Of a stretch of 64,000 nt of DNA, positions 28,038 through 40,012 are shown piece by piece. This stretch comes from Varroa destructor (taxonomy: Eukaryota > Arthropoda > Arachnida > Mesostigmata > Varroidae). The translations under genes and the position numbers were made by a program. Position 1 is the stretch's first letter; each line of letters opens with the position of its first letter. The notes beneath the pieces were generated by a model. It saw only the letters and a list, made by a program, of their open reading frames with translations, was not told the DNA's origin and ran no database searches. The stretch lies in contig NW_019211459.1 of NCBI RefSeq assembly GCF_002443255.2, forward strand, positions 27,025,667 through 27,089,666, given 5' to 3'.

Positions 28038-28694
28038 ATGCAGTCACGCGCACAACACCGTTCCCATCACTACTCCTCTCAGCATAATCATCATTATTAT
28101 CGTAATTTTTCGTATTCTTCTGTTGCTTCGTTAGCTTTCCTGCAAGCAACACAACATCTGTCAACGGAGAAGGACTACCGTCTTGCGAACAGGAATACAC
28201 ACGGGATGAAGATGGACCCGACTGCTGGTTTAAGCCAGCGCCGCCGTCGCGCCTATCCACCGCCGAAAAATACTGGGGCAACAGCGCCCTCTGTGCTCTC
28301 GAGGGTCACTATGATCACGGCAGTCATGGCCAGTACAAACATAATCGTCATCATCTGCACAACCCGACGCAATCATTATTATGGGCATCCGCAAGCCATC
28401 CGAATATCATACACTCATCGCTGCTTCCGCCTTCTATTTGTTTTCACGGTCCTGTCTGGCTTGACCGCTGTTGTTGCTACCGCTGCTAGTAGTGCTTGGT
28501 GTCTTTCCGCGGTAAAGAACACGTATCTACACATACGTATACGTAGACAGAAGAACGGATCATCAGAATGCGACGAATTTTGCACCTGCAGCCACCGCCG
28601 CTTATACCACTGTGGGGAAAGGGGACGCAGCGATGGCAGCGGCCACAGCAGCGTCGACCTGCCCGCGCCGGGGAAGCACTACGCGTATGATTGA
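28038..28694 (+). CDS. Longest uninterrupted plus-strand ORF, 218 codons, unrecognised
   Basis: The ORF starts with ATG and is rich in His, Arg, Tyr and Ser. It has two hydrophobic segments, around residues 90-110 (VTMITAVMASTNIIVIICTT) and 130-155 (LLFVFTVLSGLTAVVATAA). It sits in the GC-rich 26.7-29.0 kb region, where stop codons are rarer, and the opposite strand is also open over part of it. Length alone is weak evidence. It could be part of an untranslated first exon. Confidence 0.2.
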   Translation: MQSRAQHRSHHYSSQHNHHYYRNFSYSSVASLAFLQATQHLSTEKDYRLANRNTHGMKMDPTAGLSQRRRRAYPPPKNTGATAPSVLSRVTMITAVMASTNIIVIICTTRRNHYYGHPQAIRISYTHRCFRLLFVFTVLSGLTAVVATAASSAWCLSAVKNTYLHIRIRRQKNGSSECDEFCTCSHRRLYHCGERGRSDGSGHSSVDLPAPGKHYAYD

Positions 28695-31600
28695 AGACGA
28701 TAAAAAAAGTTTAGTAGGAAAGCCTGTTAAGTGAGAACCATCATAGTATCGTCCTGCGTCCGAAATTTGCTTGCTGTTGTTGTTAGCGTGTAAGCTACTA
28801 GTTCGGAATATTGTGACAACAACGGACTGACAAACGGTTAAGCAGCAGATAAAACCGCGACAATGATTTTGGTCGACGTAAAAATTCAGCGGACAGCAGC
28901 AGAAGTCGACACATCTGCTGTCACCTCACGTCGTCTGTCCTGACCTTCCCCAGCAGCAGGAACGAGTCGAACCTAATAAAATAGTTTGAGTCAAGCCTTA
29001 CCAAGGTTAACATATAATAAACAGTAGAGCGTATCTGTCACTGATTGGTGGAATGATGATAACAACGTTGAGTTGTTGCATAATGTCAGCAATGTTCAGA
29101 TGTGTCTAGGCTGAATGTCAGCTATTGTCGTATGAGTGTAGAGAGCATATGCGAAGTGGTCCTACGAAGGCGACACACTTCTATTGTTTTGTCTCTCCAA
29201 AACGATCAGTCGACTAGCAGCAATGGAAAAATGGCCGTAGTAAATCAACAAACCTTTTTCCAGGCCAACGGCCAAAACCATTGATGTCGGACAGAAGCAT
29301 TTAGCTTGTGGTAGAAAAGCGTCGAAATAGACTGCCGCTGCCCGCAGTATAATACGTTATCCTTCAGCGCAACATAAGGCGGCGCAGTTTGGCGTTCAGT
29401 ATAATACTAAGAAATGACAAATATTTTGACAGGTGTAAAATACGTTCCGTAAGACATTCTGACAGCACCGCAGTAATGAACCGCGCTATTCTGCTAATAT
29501 TCTGTTGGGGCAGTTTGCCCCACGTAACACAGGTCAGCTCATTGAAACGCAAATGACTCTTGGGTTTACTTCGATCAATCCAATTCGTAGATTGATTAAC
29601 GGTTTAAAAAGCCAATAGCTTCACCACGACGCTGACTAAAAAAGAACGAAGGCATAACGTTGGAGAGAGTCGTAATTAAACTAGCCTCAGGTAAAACTCC
29701 CATATACTTGCGCTTTTAGTGTAGCTTCGGCAATGATATTAATCAACATGGTGGTCGGTCGCTTAAACCGTCGATCGATTGAATTGCTTAAAATTCATTG
29801 TAAATAGTGTACGTTACTGCGACCGTATCTCTGCCTATACGCGTAGATTCCAACGTTAGTGGAGCTGTCAGGTTATAATAGCCAGTTCGTACGGATTTAA
29901 TGGAAAGAATGATCTTTATAATTGCCATGATTTGACCTTAACTGTGCATCATTTTCTAGGCTTGCCTATTGACCACAGCATGGTAATTGAGAACAATGGC
30001 GTTCTAACTCTGTCTACGTTTTTCTGCATATTTTTTACTCTATGTTGGTAACAAATGCACATAATGGTAGAATAAATCCCAACTGACAAGTCACTGGCCA
30101 TAAGGACAGCGTGTACTTTTAATTTAGCTGCTAATTTCGTTCGAAACAACTCTACGATAACAAAGTCCCGGACAGACGAAACGCGAATCTGTCAGCTGAA
30201 GTTACTGTATGCGATTTATAGTTTGTTCCGGGCCTCTTTCGTGGGTCTTGCTTGGCTATTTCAGTCTGTCGATTAGGATTGGCCGAAATCAGTCAGAGGG
30301 AAAAGACGGAAAAGCAAAGGGGAGGATATAAAAGAGTCGAACCGGGCTCAAAATGTAATATACGCGTTTACGTGGAATCCAAACGCCATAAACCAACGGC
30401 TCTTCTAGACTGGGAAAATACTCCGTTGATTATAGAGGCCGAGCTATATAAATAACATAATAAGAGCAGGTATCATTATGGTGCTCGGTTGGGTGCTTCT
30501 AGAATAGGTGCCCTGTTAGGAAGTTTCCGTGATCATTTTGAAGATAAATGCGTTCTCCGGCGGCCGATGGCAGGAATCAAGAGCAGGTACATACGCTGCC
30601 CGAAGACGACGTCAGTGAATCGCACCAAGCAAATGTAAGGTACCTTCATTTCATAATGTCTTTTTTAAAAAAGAACCGTGGTTTTAGATAAGTTCGGTGC
30701 CTGGCAAGCGTCCCTTGTCAGTGCATTCATATATAGTAAATTGGTTGAAGTAGCACCAGGCACGGCGATGGCTCCGCTCAACCCGTTCGTAAACTCGAAT
30801 TGACCCGTGAAAGATCATGAACGACGTGTATGGGAAGGATGTATATCAATTCAGAAATTAGTTCCGTTATCAGTGCGTCCTATTTAATCTTCCGACGAAC
30901 ATAAATGGAGCGTTATCGTTTTCCTTTTTTTGGTTGACTTTCGCATTATTTGTTGCAATTCATTGTTTCATTGAAGTTCGTCCTCCTTAGAAAAATTCCC
31001 GATATTGGCGCTCTCTGGCACTCTTCAAAAGCACTGTAATCTAAAAGAACGACTAGAGACAGCCACTAAGAAAACAGCTGGTTTTCATATTTATTTATGG
31101 TTTGTGCCCACGAGGTTAGCAGGAGTCGAACGCCTGAAGCCAAGTTTTGTATTATGCACAAGTATATAAATATTTGCTTACATGTTAAAACAAACTCAGT
31201 CTTTTCTCCAAGGTATTCTTGAAGGACACAATTCACTCGGCAGTACAGTGTGCCATCATTTCCAACACAGGATGAAGGCAGACGAGTGAAGTGTAAAATT
31301 TGCTAGTAATAACAATATCTGATGTATAAAATATGCGACCGTAACAAGCGTACGACTAGATGACAAAGATTGCTATATATTTCGCCATAACGCCCGTAGC
31401 TGAAGCGTCTTCCCGTTTTCGGTATCGAGGTAATTGTATATTCTGTGATGCAGTGATGGTGACTTCGTCTTAATGTGCATTTGAGTACGGCAAAAGAATG
31501 ACATCTGAGGCCTTAGAAAATGCCCTGAAGCTCTGTTCTACCTCGAAGCTAAATTTCGTAGCGGTTAAAATATACGCAACTCTCTTAACTACAGTTTAAA

Positions 31601-32131
31601 GATAGGTTTTATATAGAACAAAAAAATTGCTTCTGAATCGTGTTAGACATTATACAAAAGCGTGTTTTGATTAAATAATTCAAATATAAATATAAATAAA
31701 ATGAAAAAAGTTATCACAGATCTGCCTTAATGAGATTTCTAGCCATCAACTAAAGCAAAAATCGTTTACTCTTCGTCCTACTCTACTTCTTTTTCTGTAG
31801 AAGTCAGACCTACACAGTTTCTAAAGAACTATGTGTTTTCCAGATAAAACTCTGGAACTGCCCTAGCACAGTGTTGGGCGATTAACTCTCAACAGACACA
31901 CCTGTTTCAAGGTTTCAACATAAGATTTATATAGTGCCTTCAAGTTTAGTAAGCCCATATCGCGTCATGTAGCACTGAAGAGACAATATTGCATCTTTTT
32001 GGTTTTATTTCAGCCCAAAAATGAATAGATGTGAGCTTTTATTTAAGGGAATATTTCTCGAGTTCTATAGGTTCTGCTAGCAAGAACAACATTTTCAGTG
32101 TTAGTGTAGTACTTCGAAACTGTCCATATGA

Positions 32132-32161
32132 AACAGCTGCAAATTTAACAGCTGCAAATTT
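32132..32161. repeat. 15-bp direct tandem duplication
   Basis: Two exact adjacent copies of AACAGCTGCAAATTT, each containing the E-box-like CAGCTG. Probably a slippage or duplication event. Confidence 0.85.
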
Positions 32162-35100
32162 AGAGTGAATTGTCAAGCATCGGCCAAAAAAAGGTAAATG
32201 TGCATTTATTTGTGTTTTTGTTCAAAACTGATAGACGCCTGCTACGGTCAGTGTTATGGTATGGCCGTAACATACATATACATATATATGTATATCATCG
32301 TGTAACTAACAAAATGATACATATACATATACCGTAACGTTTTGCTAGTTTTTTTTTCCTTTTATGTAATTTTCTTTGCTTGGATCTATAGATATGAGAG
32401 ACTTATAACCAACAGAAAATAAGCTGTTCAACTTCCATCCAGGGTGGGTGTTCTGCACTCATTTATGCTACTATAACTTGGCAGTTACAATATGATATAG
32501 AGTTGCAATTTGCAGTTCGACTAGAATGCCAGATACGGATTACATCTAGTAAAAATAATGCTGTATATAGCCGACCACAAAATTAGGACACGCCTCGTTA
32601 CCCTAGTCAATGGATTAGACAATGCCTACACTTCAATGCAACATATCATTCACTAATCATGCTAATTGGCAGATTATGTATAGAGATCTATAAATAATGA
32701 TAGTTGATTGCTTTCAATAAGCAAACATCAGGTGAAGCTAACCACAACACCTTGAAGCAAGCGAACTCCTTCAGGTATCTATGGACCTCGACGACTTCAA
32801 CGAACGGAGTTTTGAGAACTGCTACCCGGGGAAAACACAGCTTTACCTAAGAGTTTGCGTTATTTTGCCAAGTATCATTAAGCATGGTCAGTGGCTCAAG
32901 AGGACAGCATGGGTAAAAGCTCTCACAAATTGTACCGCAAAGGACTCGATTTTCAGACACCCTTAATACATCCCTACTTAAGTCCATTTTCAGTTTGTTT
33001 CGGACGTGCGTCAGAACTTGCTAGACGGAAGGGGTGTGCACACTCCCTGCCATTTACTAGAACGCTATTTCAAAAGCCATTGTTGTAAAATTTTGCGCAT
33101 CTGATCCAGCAAATGAAGAGGAACGTCAACGTCCATGTAGATTGACCGTATCAGGAGTTGCTCAGGGATGCAGTAATGTAGGCAATTTGTCTTCGTACTC
33201 CTTAAGTGATTCCGTTATATGATTTCTGTATAATAACTTCGGCCTGCGCAAAATGTAATACGACATATATTTACGAAGATCGCCGGCAATCGTATAGCTG
33301 ATTTCATTTCCATCAGAAAGATTATTGCGACGTATAGTACATCTAAGCTAGTAGAGCCCCAGAAAAGCTTTTGATATCGTCAACTACAGGTGATCCTTAC
33401 TTTTAGGCGCCCTTATATATCTGAATATGTAACGACTGCGGACAAATAAATAGAAACCTGCATGCTGAGGTATACATCAATGTGTGTTTGCTTACTTAAA
33501 TCGGAACGCTTATACGAAAACAAAAGTGATCGATTTCACCGAATAGCAAGTGGACGCTTCTACGAACTATGAAGAAAAGCCGGACATTTTCCAAACGTTT
33601 GTTTCAGTAAAAATATTACGTGCTATTGAACACTATGTGGATAAAAAGTAGCGCGTACCAGCTCCTCTCACGTCGAACTTTCGCGTGAATGCTTCAATAC
33701 AGACAGTGGGCGCAAGAGTCGGACTGTTATCGGACTAGAAATGAGGCATGATAAACTCAACTATGCACTATTCGTATATCAAACAACGAGAAAGCTACTC
33801 ATCTATTATTAAGGGAAACAATATGAGAGAAACCGCAAGACCCTACGCGAATATTTACCCGGATACAAAATTATTCCTTTTAAGGAATACGGTATCCCTG
33901 TAAAAGAGAGCATCAGATTTGTTTTGAAAATCATTCTATATAAAACTATGTTTAATGAGCTCTAATGCTACAAACGGTGGTCGATCTTTCAAAGTTTGGT
34001 ATGATATTTTACAAGATGAGTTTTAGCTAGACAATGTCCTTAGTGCGAAATATCGGCGCGAACCATGATAGCACATGGATCGCAAACGAATGCCTGTATA
34101 CTATAAATATATTCTAAACCTTTCAGCGATTATATAGCTATAACGCAGGTATATTATTTTGGGGAAGAGGTATATGTATATAAAGAACATGTTGTTTCTA
34201 GCCGTTTCCAGTCGGAAACTGAACGTTCCGCACAGAATAACTCGCCGGTACTCAATTGTACAGCAAGACTCAGTTAACTTAGCATTGAAACCTTCTAACT
34301 ACGTAAAGTTTTTGTTGCTATGTGAACCGAGACGCAGCGCTAAGATGATTTTGGCCATGCATCGAAAATGGTCTGTTTTAGCGTGTCTAATTTCTAACCT
34401 CGCGCCATTTGCATGACTGCATGACTAAGTTGAAAACATCAGCAGACGATTTTTCAAAACCTAATTGTTAATTATTTACGTTATAGCGAGATCTTTTTAA
34501 TGACTTCCTACGATCGAAATCGGGTAAGCTTGACATGCGAGCAACAAAATAGTCTCACAAATTATTCGAAAGACTGGTGTTGTTCTAGGCGAAGTTTGAT
34601 GAATTCATGATCCATTTTAATTTTGAAGGACACCCGTACGATCGTTGTCCTGCTCATGTGAACTCGCGCCTTGCCCATTTTTTTCAACCACATAACCTAT
34701 TGGAATAGACCCTGTACAATTTGGGGGCTAAGGGAATGTATACTTTGTAAAATTGAACGATGTGTGCTAGCTAGTTGTATCGGTAGCTAGTACACATTTA
34801 TTCGCTGTGGAAAAAAATCCGAGAACTTCTAAGAAGCAATATTCCCTTGTGGTCAGGTAACCTGGACATACAAACATGTTAAATCTCTACGGCACAATAG
34901 ATCATTAACAACAATTTTAGCAATTAGGAAATAATCTAAGAGGAAATACCGGTGTAAACGTAGTATTGTATATCGCCTCATCTTTAAAATAAGCTGTCAG
35001 CGTCACATTTGACGTGAGAAGTTACGCAAACAATGACAGTGTAACAGAAAGAGTCAACTTCCGTCTTTATCACTTAAATTCGTACGTATTCGTTATGGTA

Positions 35101-36145
35101 GAATTTTTTGACTTTAGTATAGCAATTATCGTAGTACTCAAAAAATATTGACAAATGCCCTCGACGTGAAATACGTAGAGGACCTAACAAAATAACTCAA
35201 TCAATGCGTGAAGCATCATCAGGCATCTACACGTCGTGGTAATAAATGGTACCCACTAACATTACGGTCGTTCGGCCGCGTTACAGCCAGCAAGAATACA
35301 ATCTTTAAATAATTTTTTTCATACGATCAAACATTAAAACGTTTCTCGTTCTATTACATAACATATTGCATATTAAAATTGCCTGATAAAAGTTGGTAAA
35401 TACAATTACTCATTGCAAATACAGTGAATGCATAAATAATAGGCTTTAGCGAATAGCTAGACCCTAATAGATCGCTCAATAGCGTCTCCACGACGCCTAC
35501 CGTAAATTTGCAGAGGAAACGGGAAATACCACAATCAAGCAGATCAAGGTAAGTCGAAACAGCAAAATGATTAAAAACACAAAAAAAAAAATACGCCAAA
35601 AACACGGCACATCTCCAGTTAGTGTTTATCACAAAAAAAAAAAAAAAATGCACTTTGGTGCGTTTATATCGACGACGGTAACGGGCAGAGCAAAATAATG
35701 AAGAGTTTGAGCATAGTAAATTCAACTGCACCGTGGATTAGCTCAGAAACATTCAGATGGCCATTGCCGCTCCGGCTCTCTACGGGACGGGCACAGTTCT
35801 ATCTGCCAAAAAAGATGCCATAATAAATATGGCGTATCCCGCACCTAGAACCTTTACTAATGATAACGTATGTATTGCCAGAGTTACGCTACACTCCATG
35901 CATTATAATTCATTTTTTTAATGTTGTTAAATAGATAAATACACAAACTGTAATTTGTTGAGAGCAACGACACACGACGTGCGTTCTTTGTAACTTGAGT
36001 TTTTCTCCATATATAAAAATAAGCTCAAAACAGAGACTGCAAAACACAACAGGATTGTTATTAACTTCCATAAATATGTTGGTAAGAATGCACCGAAGCT
36101 GCAATTCCTATCAGCGCGAAACGCAATATAGAGTAAAGTTTAACC

Positions 36146-36162
36146 TATATATATATATATAT
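36146..36162. repeat. (TA)n tract
   Basis: About eight TA units; a simple repeat. Confidence 0.7.
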
Positions 36163-38559
36163 GCATTTCAGTATGCACCAGGACGCGTAAAGGATTGGCC
36201 CACAAATACTAAGTGAAAGTTTAGCATGTTACTGATATATACTGTTTGCCACTGAAATTTTTAAATGCCCCAACCAGTGTATCACAAGGTCGAGAACTTG
36301 TACAATACAAGTTGTAGATTTCTGGTGTCCTTATACAACGATTCTCAAAGTTTGTGTTTACTACCATCATTATCGCCATAAATGATGCAAGGGAAAATGT
36401 GCGTTTCTGAAATAAGCGGCGGCCGCCATCTTTTTCCTGTCCCTTACCTGATGCTAAACAATTACATGCACATATAACCGATGCTGCGTACAACTTAACC
36501 ATTGCTCTTGTGGGCAACCGTGAGGAATCTGCGAACACGTTAGCATTGGTTTTTCGTATAACAGGGTAGGCAGTCGATGAAACGGTAATCCCGCCGACAT
36601 CAAACTTCTGCCTACTAACTTAGCTAGAGTTGACCTATCTAGGGCCAAAAACCCCAAGCCAAATACAACAACTATAGGGCGCTACCGTGACAAATCATCG
36701 AATGACCAGTTTAGCAACACTCGTCTAGAGAAAGAAATGCCCCAAGGTATTCCCGCTTCAACTACATTAGTTTATCATCGAACTGTCTCCTGATAGCGAT
36801 ACAAATCATAGATAACAAAAAACCTTATTAACAATTATTGTAATTGTGTCGTATTCGAAAGGCACACGTACACGTATCTCAGACAGTCAGTAGTTACGGC
36901 GATCGTCGTACTAACGAATAAAAACGACCTTCGCTTGCTACCAACCGACTCTGCTTTATATGCTCGTATTTTTAAAAGTACTAACTATGTCACAAAGTGT
37001 TTTAAACGTTCTTTTTTTTTTTTTATTTTTTATTGATAATGGGATCGATACGAGCCGCAAAATTTTACCAAAACAACGATCATATAAATGGCAAAATTAT
37101 AAGCAGAAGTTAACATTCAACTATGTAAAATGCGTCTGCTTTCGTTTTTTCTTACCGAACGTCAACATACATTTGGGCAAGAACAAATTATAGAATATGC
37201 ATTAGGTATTAGTTGTGTAAGCGATACGCTGAACGGTAATCAGCTTAAAAATTATATTTTTTGAGAGACTCTCATTCATGTATAACACAGTTTCCAGGTG
37301 GACACCGGGTTAAATAAGTAAGGCTTACAGTGTTGAAACAAGCAAAAGTAATTTTTTCTTACAAGATAATTTCCTGCATTCGGTGAATACTGTGACTTAT
37401 AAATAACGACATCCATATAAGTTTGTTTTTACCATATTTGATGCGAAAACATGATTATACTGCGGTAGAAATTTATAGCACGATTTACTGTAACCCCTTT
37501 GCAGCCCACTTAAAGCATACAAGTACATTATATCTTATAAAGGAAATAATTTGTAGCCTTTAAGGTTTCATCTACGCGCCTTGTTTAGCGCGACCTAACC
37601 CCCGGAGAAATAGCAAATATCCGTACAGAAAAAGATTACAGTAGATTTAAGCTTTGTGTATGATTCGTTCACAATACCACAGTTGAGTTTATTGGCCAGA
37701 GATATATACGTTATAACAAATTTCTATAAACGTTCTGCAGACCTTCAGAAAACGTGGGCCAGAAAAGTATTCACACAATTAGTAAAATATAAAAATGTGA
37801 CTGATTTATATTCGGAACTTGATTTGATACTAATTAGAATCAGATCAACGGTGGTTACTGAACCTACTTCGATACGCTGATCGACACTGAGCAGGATTCA
37901 CACGAATTAGGCTTTTTTTTTTATGGATATTATAAGTAACATAACCATCACATAGCTATGTGGTATGATAGATCGTCGTAGGGAACGCTCTTTAGAATGA
38001 GCTTCGTCCCATTTGTTGCTATAATAACACTATCTATACTTACAATCTTGTTCTATCAGAGGATAGAGGATAGAGACTATTAGTGAGTAGAGATAGCTGA
38101 TTGGTTACTTCAACCCTGCAAGGGGCATTTTTATCTTTCGTTGTATTCTAACACGATAAGTCAGTGTTCGCGAGATATGCCAAACAGCGCGCAAGTGTCA
38201 TCCCATCAATAAGTTACTATCGATCACTATTCAACACATTGACACAAACGGGCAACGAGCTTTCGATCACAACTGATTGATTCTCTAAAACATTTTCACT
38301 AATTATCGCGCTAATCACACACGCATACCTCTTATTGGTACATTGAGCCCGTAGCACATTTACATGGGGCAAAGTTAGCAGGATCACAGTTAGCACCGCA
38401 TCCAAAGGCAATCAGGGACATGTATGGCCTTAGTAGCCTAGCTAATGTTTCTGTTGTTTTAGCTTTACTTCGAAAAAACGTCCTCATTCGCTTTGTACTA
38501 ACAGCAGTTGTTTGACTGACGAATATAAGACGGTTTAGCTGGCTGCTGTGACGGCCGTT

Positions 38560-38560
<1 letters not shown>

Positions 38561-38593
<33 letters not shown>
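38561..38593. repeat. (TCG)11 trinucleotide tract
   Basis: Eleven perfect units. It is the exact reverse complement of part of the (ACG)n tract at 38872-38930. ORFs through it encode poly-Val or poly-Ser and are artefacts of the repeat. Confidence 0.95.
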
Positions 38594-38594
<1 letters not shown>

Positions 38595-38871
38595 TGTCAC
38601 GGCAGCAGCACCTGCCGCCGGAGTTCTGGCGAACAATCGAAGCTTCAGAGCTCTCGCTGCACCTTTTTTTTCCTTCTGTATGTCCGTCCGTTCGTTCGTC
38701 CGCCCGATTTGTCTGTCCGTCCGTCTGCCTTTTCGTCGTCTGCCTATCTATATTTATCTGTCGCGTGCTCTAGATTTTTGCAACAGCACCAAAAGTAGTT
38801 GCATCCGTGGCGACAGCAATAAACACTGTTGGCGATCGTAACAGCGCCACGAGCGGTAAACAGTTAATTGA

Positions 38872-38891
38872 ACGACGACGACGACGACGAC

Positions 38892-38930
<39 letters not shown>
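38872..38930. repeat. (ACG)n trinucleotide tract with one interruption
   Basis: About nineteen units with a single ACA interruption near 38897. It encodes poly-Asp on the plus strand and poly-Val on the minus, neither likely to be real. It can pair with the (TCG)11 tract about 280 bp to the left. Confidence 0.95.
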
Positions 38931-39230
38931 TGTTGCCGGCTGTTGTTGTGTAATATTGGCGTTAGCACACCGGCCACAATGACAACAGCACAAACGGAAT
39001 CTGTTGTTGTTGCCGAAGCTGTCCCAGTCGAAATGGCGACGCTGTCTAATAACGAGTAAAAGCACTAACGACACCGACACTGACTTCTGCCCCAGCGCCG
39101 GTCGGGTTCCCACTCCGCTGTGAGTGGCCGTTCCGTTCACCAGTAAGCTTCAGCGGTAACAACAACGAACAAACGCCTAGAACCCAGCTGCCGCCGACAA
39201 CGTTGCTGTTACCTTCTTGCCATCTGTTAC

Positions 39231-39260
39231 CAGCAGCAGCAGCAGCAGCAGCGGCAGCAG
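39231..39260. repeat. (CAG)n trinucleotide tract
   Basis: Seven perfect CAG units, then CGG and two more CAG. Complementary to the (GCT)5 tract at 39522-39536. Confidence 0.9.
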
Positions 39261-39521
39261 TCCACTTGGGCCACTCGTGCCGTCGCTACAGAACGGAGCA
39301 ACGCAGTTGCGCTAGTGACACCAGAACAAAAACGCCGTTGTCTTACCGGCCAATAGGATATTCTACAGGTACACATTGGACGCCCTGATCCGTCGTTTGT
39401 GCTGTTTTAGCAGTGGTAACCAGGCAAGCCCACACATAATATGCGCATCAGCTTTCTGAAACACTATTATGGATAGCAACGGCACTAGCTTACGCTGACA
39501 GCATCGATGTTTTACTCACCA

Positions 39522-39536
39522 GCTGCTGCTGCTGCT
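39522..39536. repeat. (GCT)5 trinucleotide tract
   Basis: Five perfect units, inverted-complementary to the (CAG)n tract at 39231-39260. Confidence 0.85.
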
Positions 39537-39993
39537 GGACGCTCGAGGACTACTCGAGTTGCTTATCGTATCAGCTTCTGGCACTACGGGCCGTTGTTTT
39601 TGTTCCAAACGAAGATAGCGTGTAGTTTGCAGCACGAATGCACGATATGGGGTCGCTTCTGCATAGTATCACACGAACCAACCATCACCTTCGGCACGGC
39701 CGGTCAAAACTGAGGCGAGAGAACGAGAGAGACAAACAAAACATTATCAGCTCCTCACTCAGCTTTGAGCTTTGTCTGTGGGGACAGTGAGATGCGACTA
39801 CACCTGATCAGCATCGAGTTTATCCTCATCGCAAGCGTCGTCATATTTTTGTTTAATGTATTCTGGAGAGGGGACTAACAACTGGAGGTAGTTGACGTTC
39901 GCGCGAAACCTCGGTGTTTCGAGTTTTACGTCGGGTATCGCCGTTCGACACTTGATCAGGTAGACGGCTGGCTCCCAGCCATCACCAAACGAA

Positions 39994-40012
39994 GTCTGTC
40001 TGTCTGTCTGTC
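39994..40012. repeat. (GTCT)n tetranucleotide tract
   Basis: Nearly five perfect GTCT units followed by a degenerate continuation; a simple repeat. Confidence 0.85.

Larger units (their letters stand above)
26700..29000. promoter_or_regulatory. GC- and triplet-repeat-rich region, possible promoter/5' UTR
   Basis: Composition changes visibly: many CAG, CTG, CGG and CCG runs, including the (GGC)n tract at 27222-27252 and CAGCAG clusters at 26940-26970 and 28900. It lies 5-7 kb upstream of PKD exon 1 on the transcribed side, so it could be the PKD transcription start region or that of another gene. No TATA box, initiator or splice donor was convincing enough to place a start site. Confidence 0.3.
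29000..38500. other. AT-rich region without recognisable genes
   Basis: All open frames are under about 130 codons and none shows a known domain. It contains a 15-bp tandem duplication (32132-32161), a TA tract (36146-36162) and A/T homopolymers. It could be intergenic DNA or a long intron. Confidence 0.55.

Noticed and set aside
31100..31150. tRNA-like B box (GCGTTCGACTC) on the minus strand
   Set aside because: The T stem has a mismatch and no 5' strand of the acceptor stem or anticodon arm could be found at the right distance.
38548..39140. ORFs encoding poly-Val, poly-Ser and poly-Asp
   Set aside because: They are translations of the (TCG)n and (ACG)n tracts in several frames with no conserved sequence around them.
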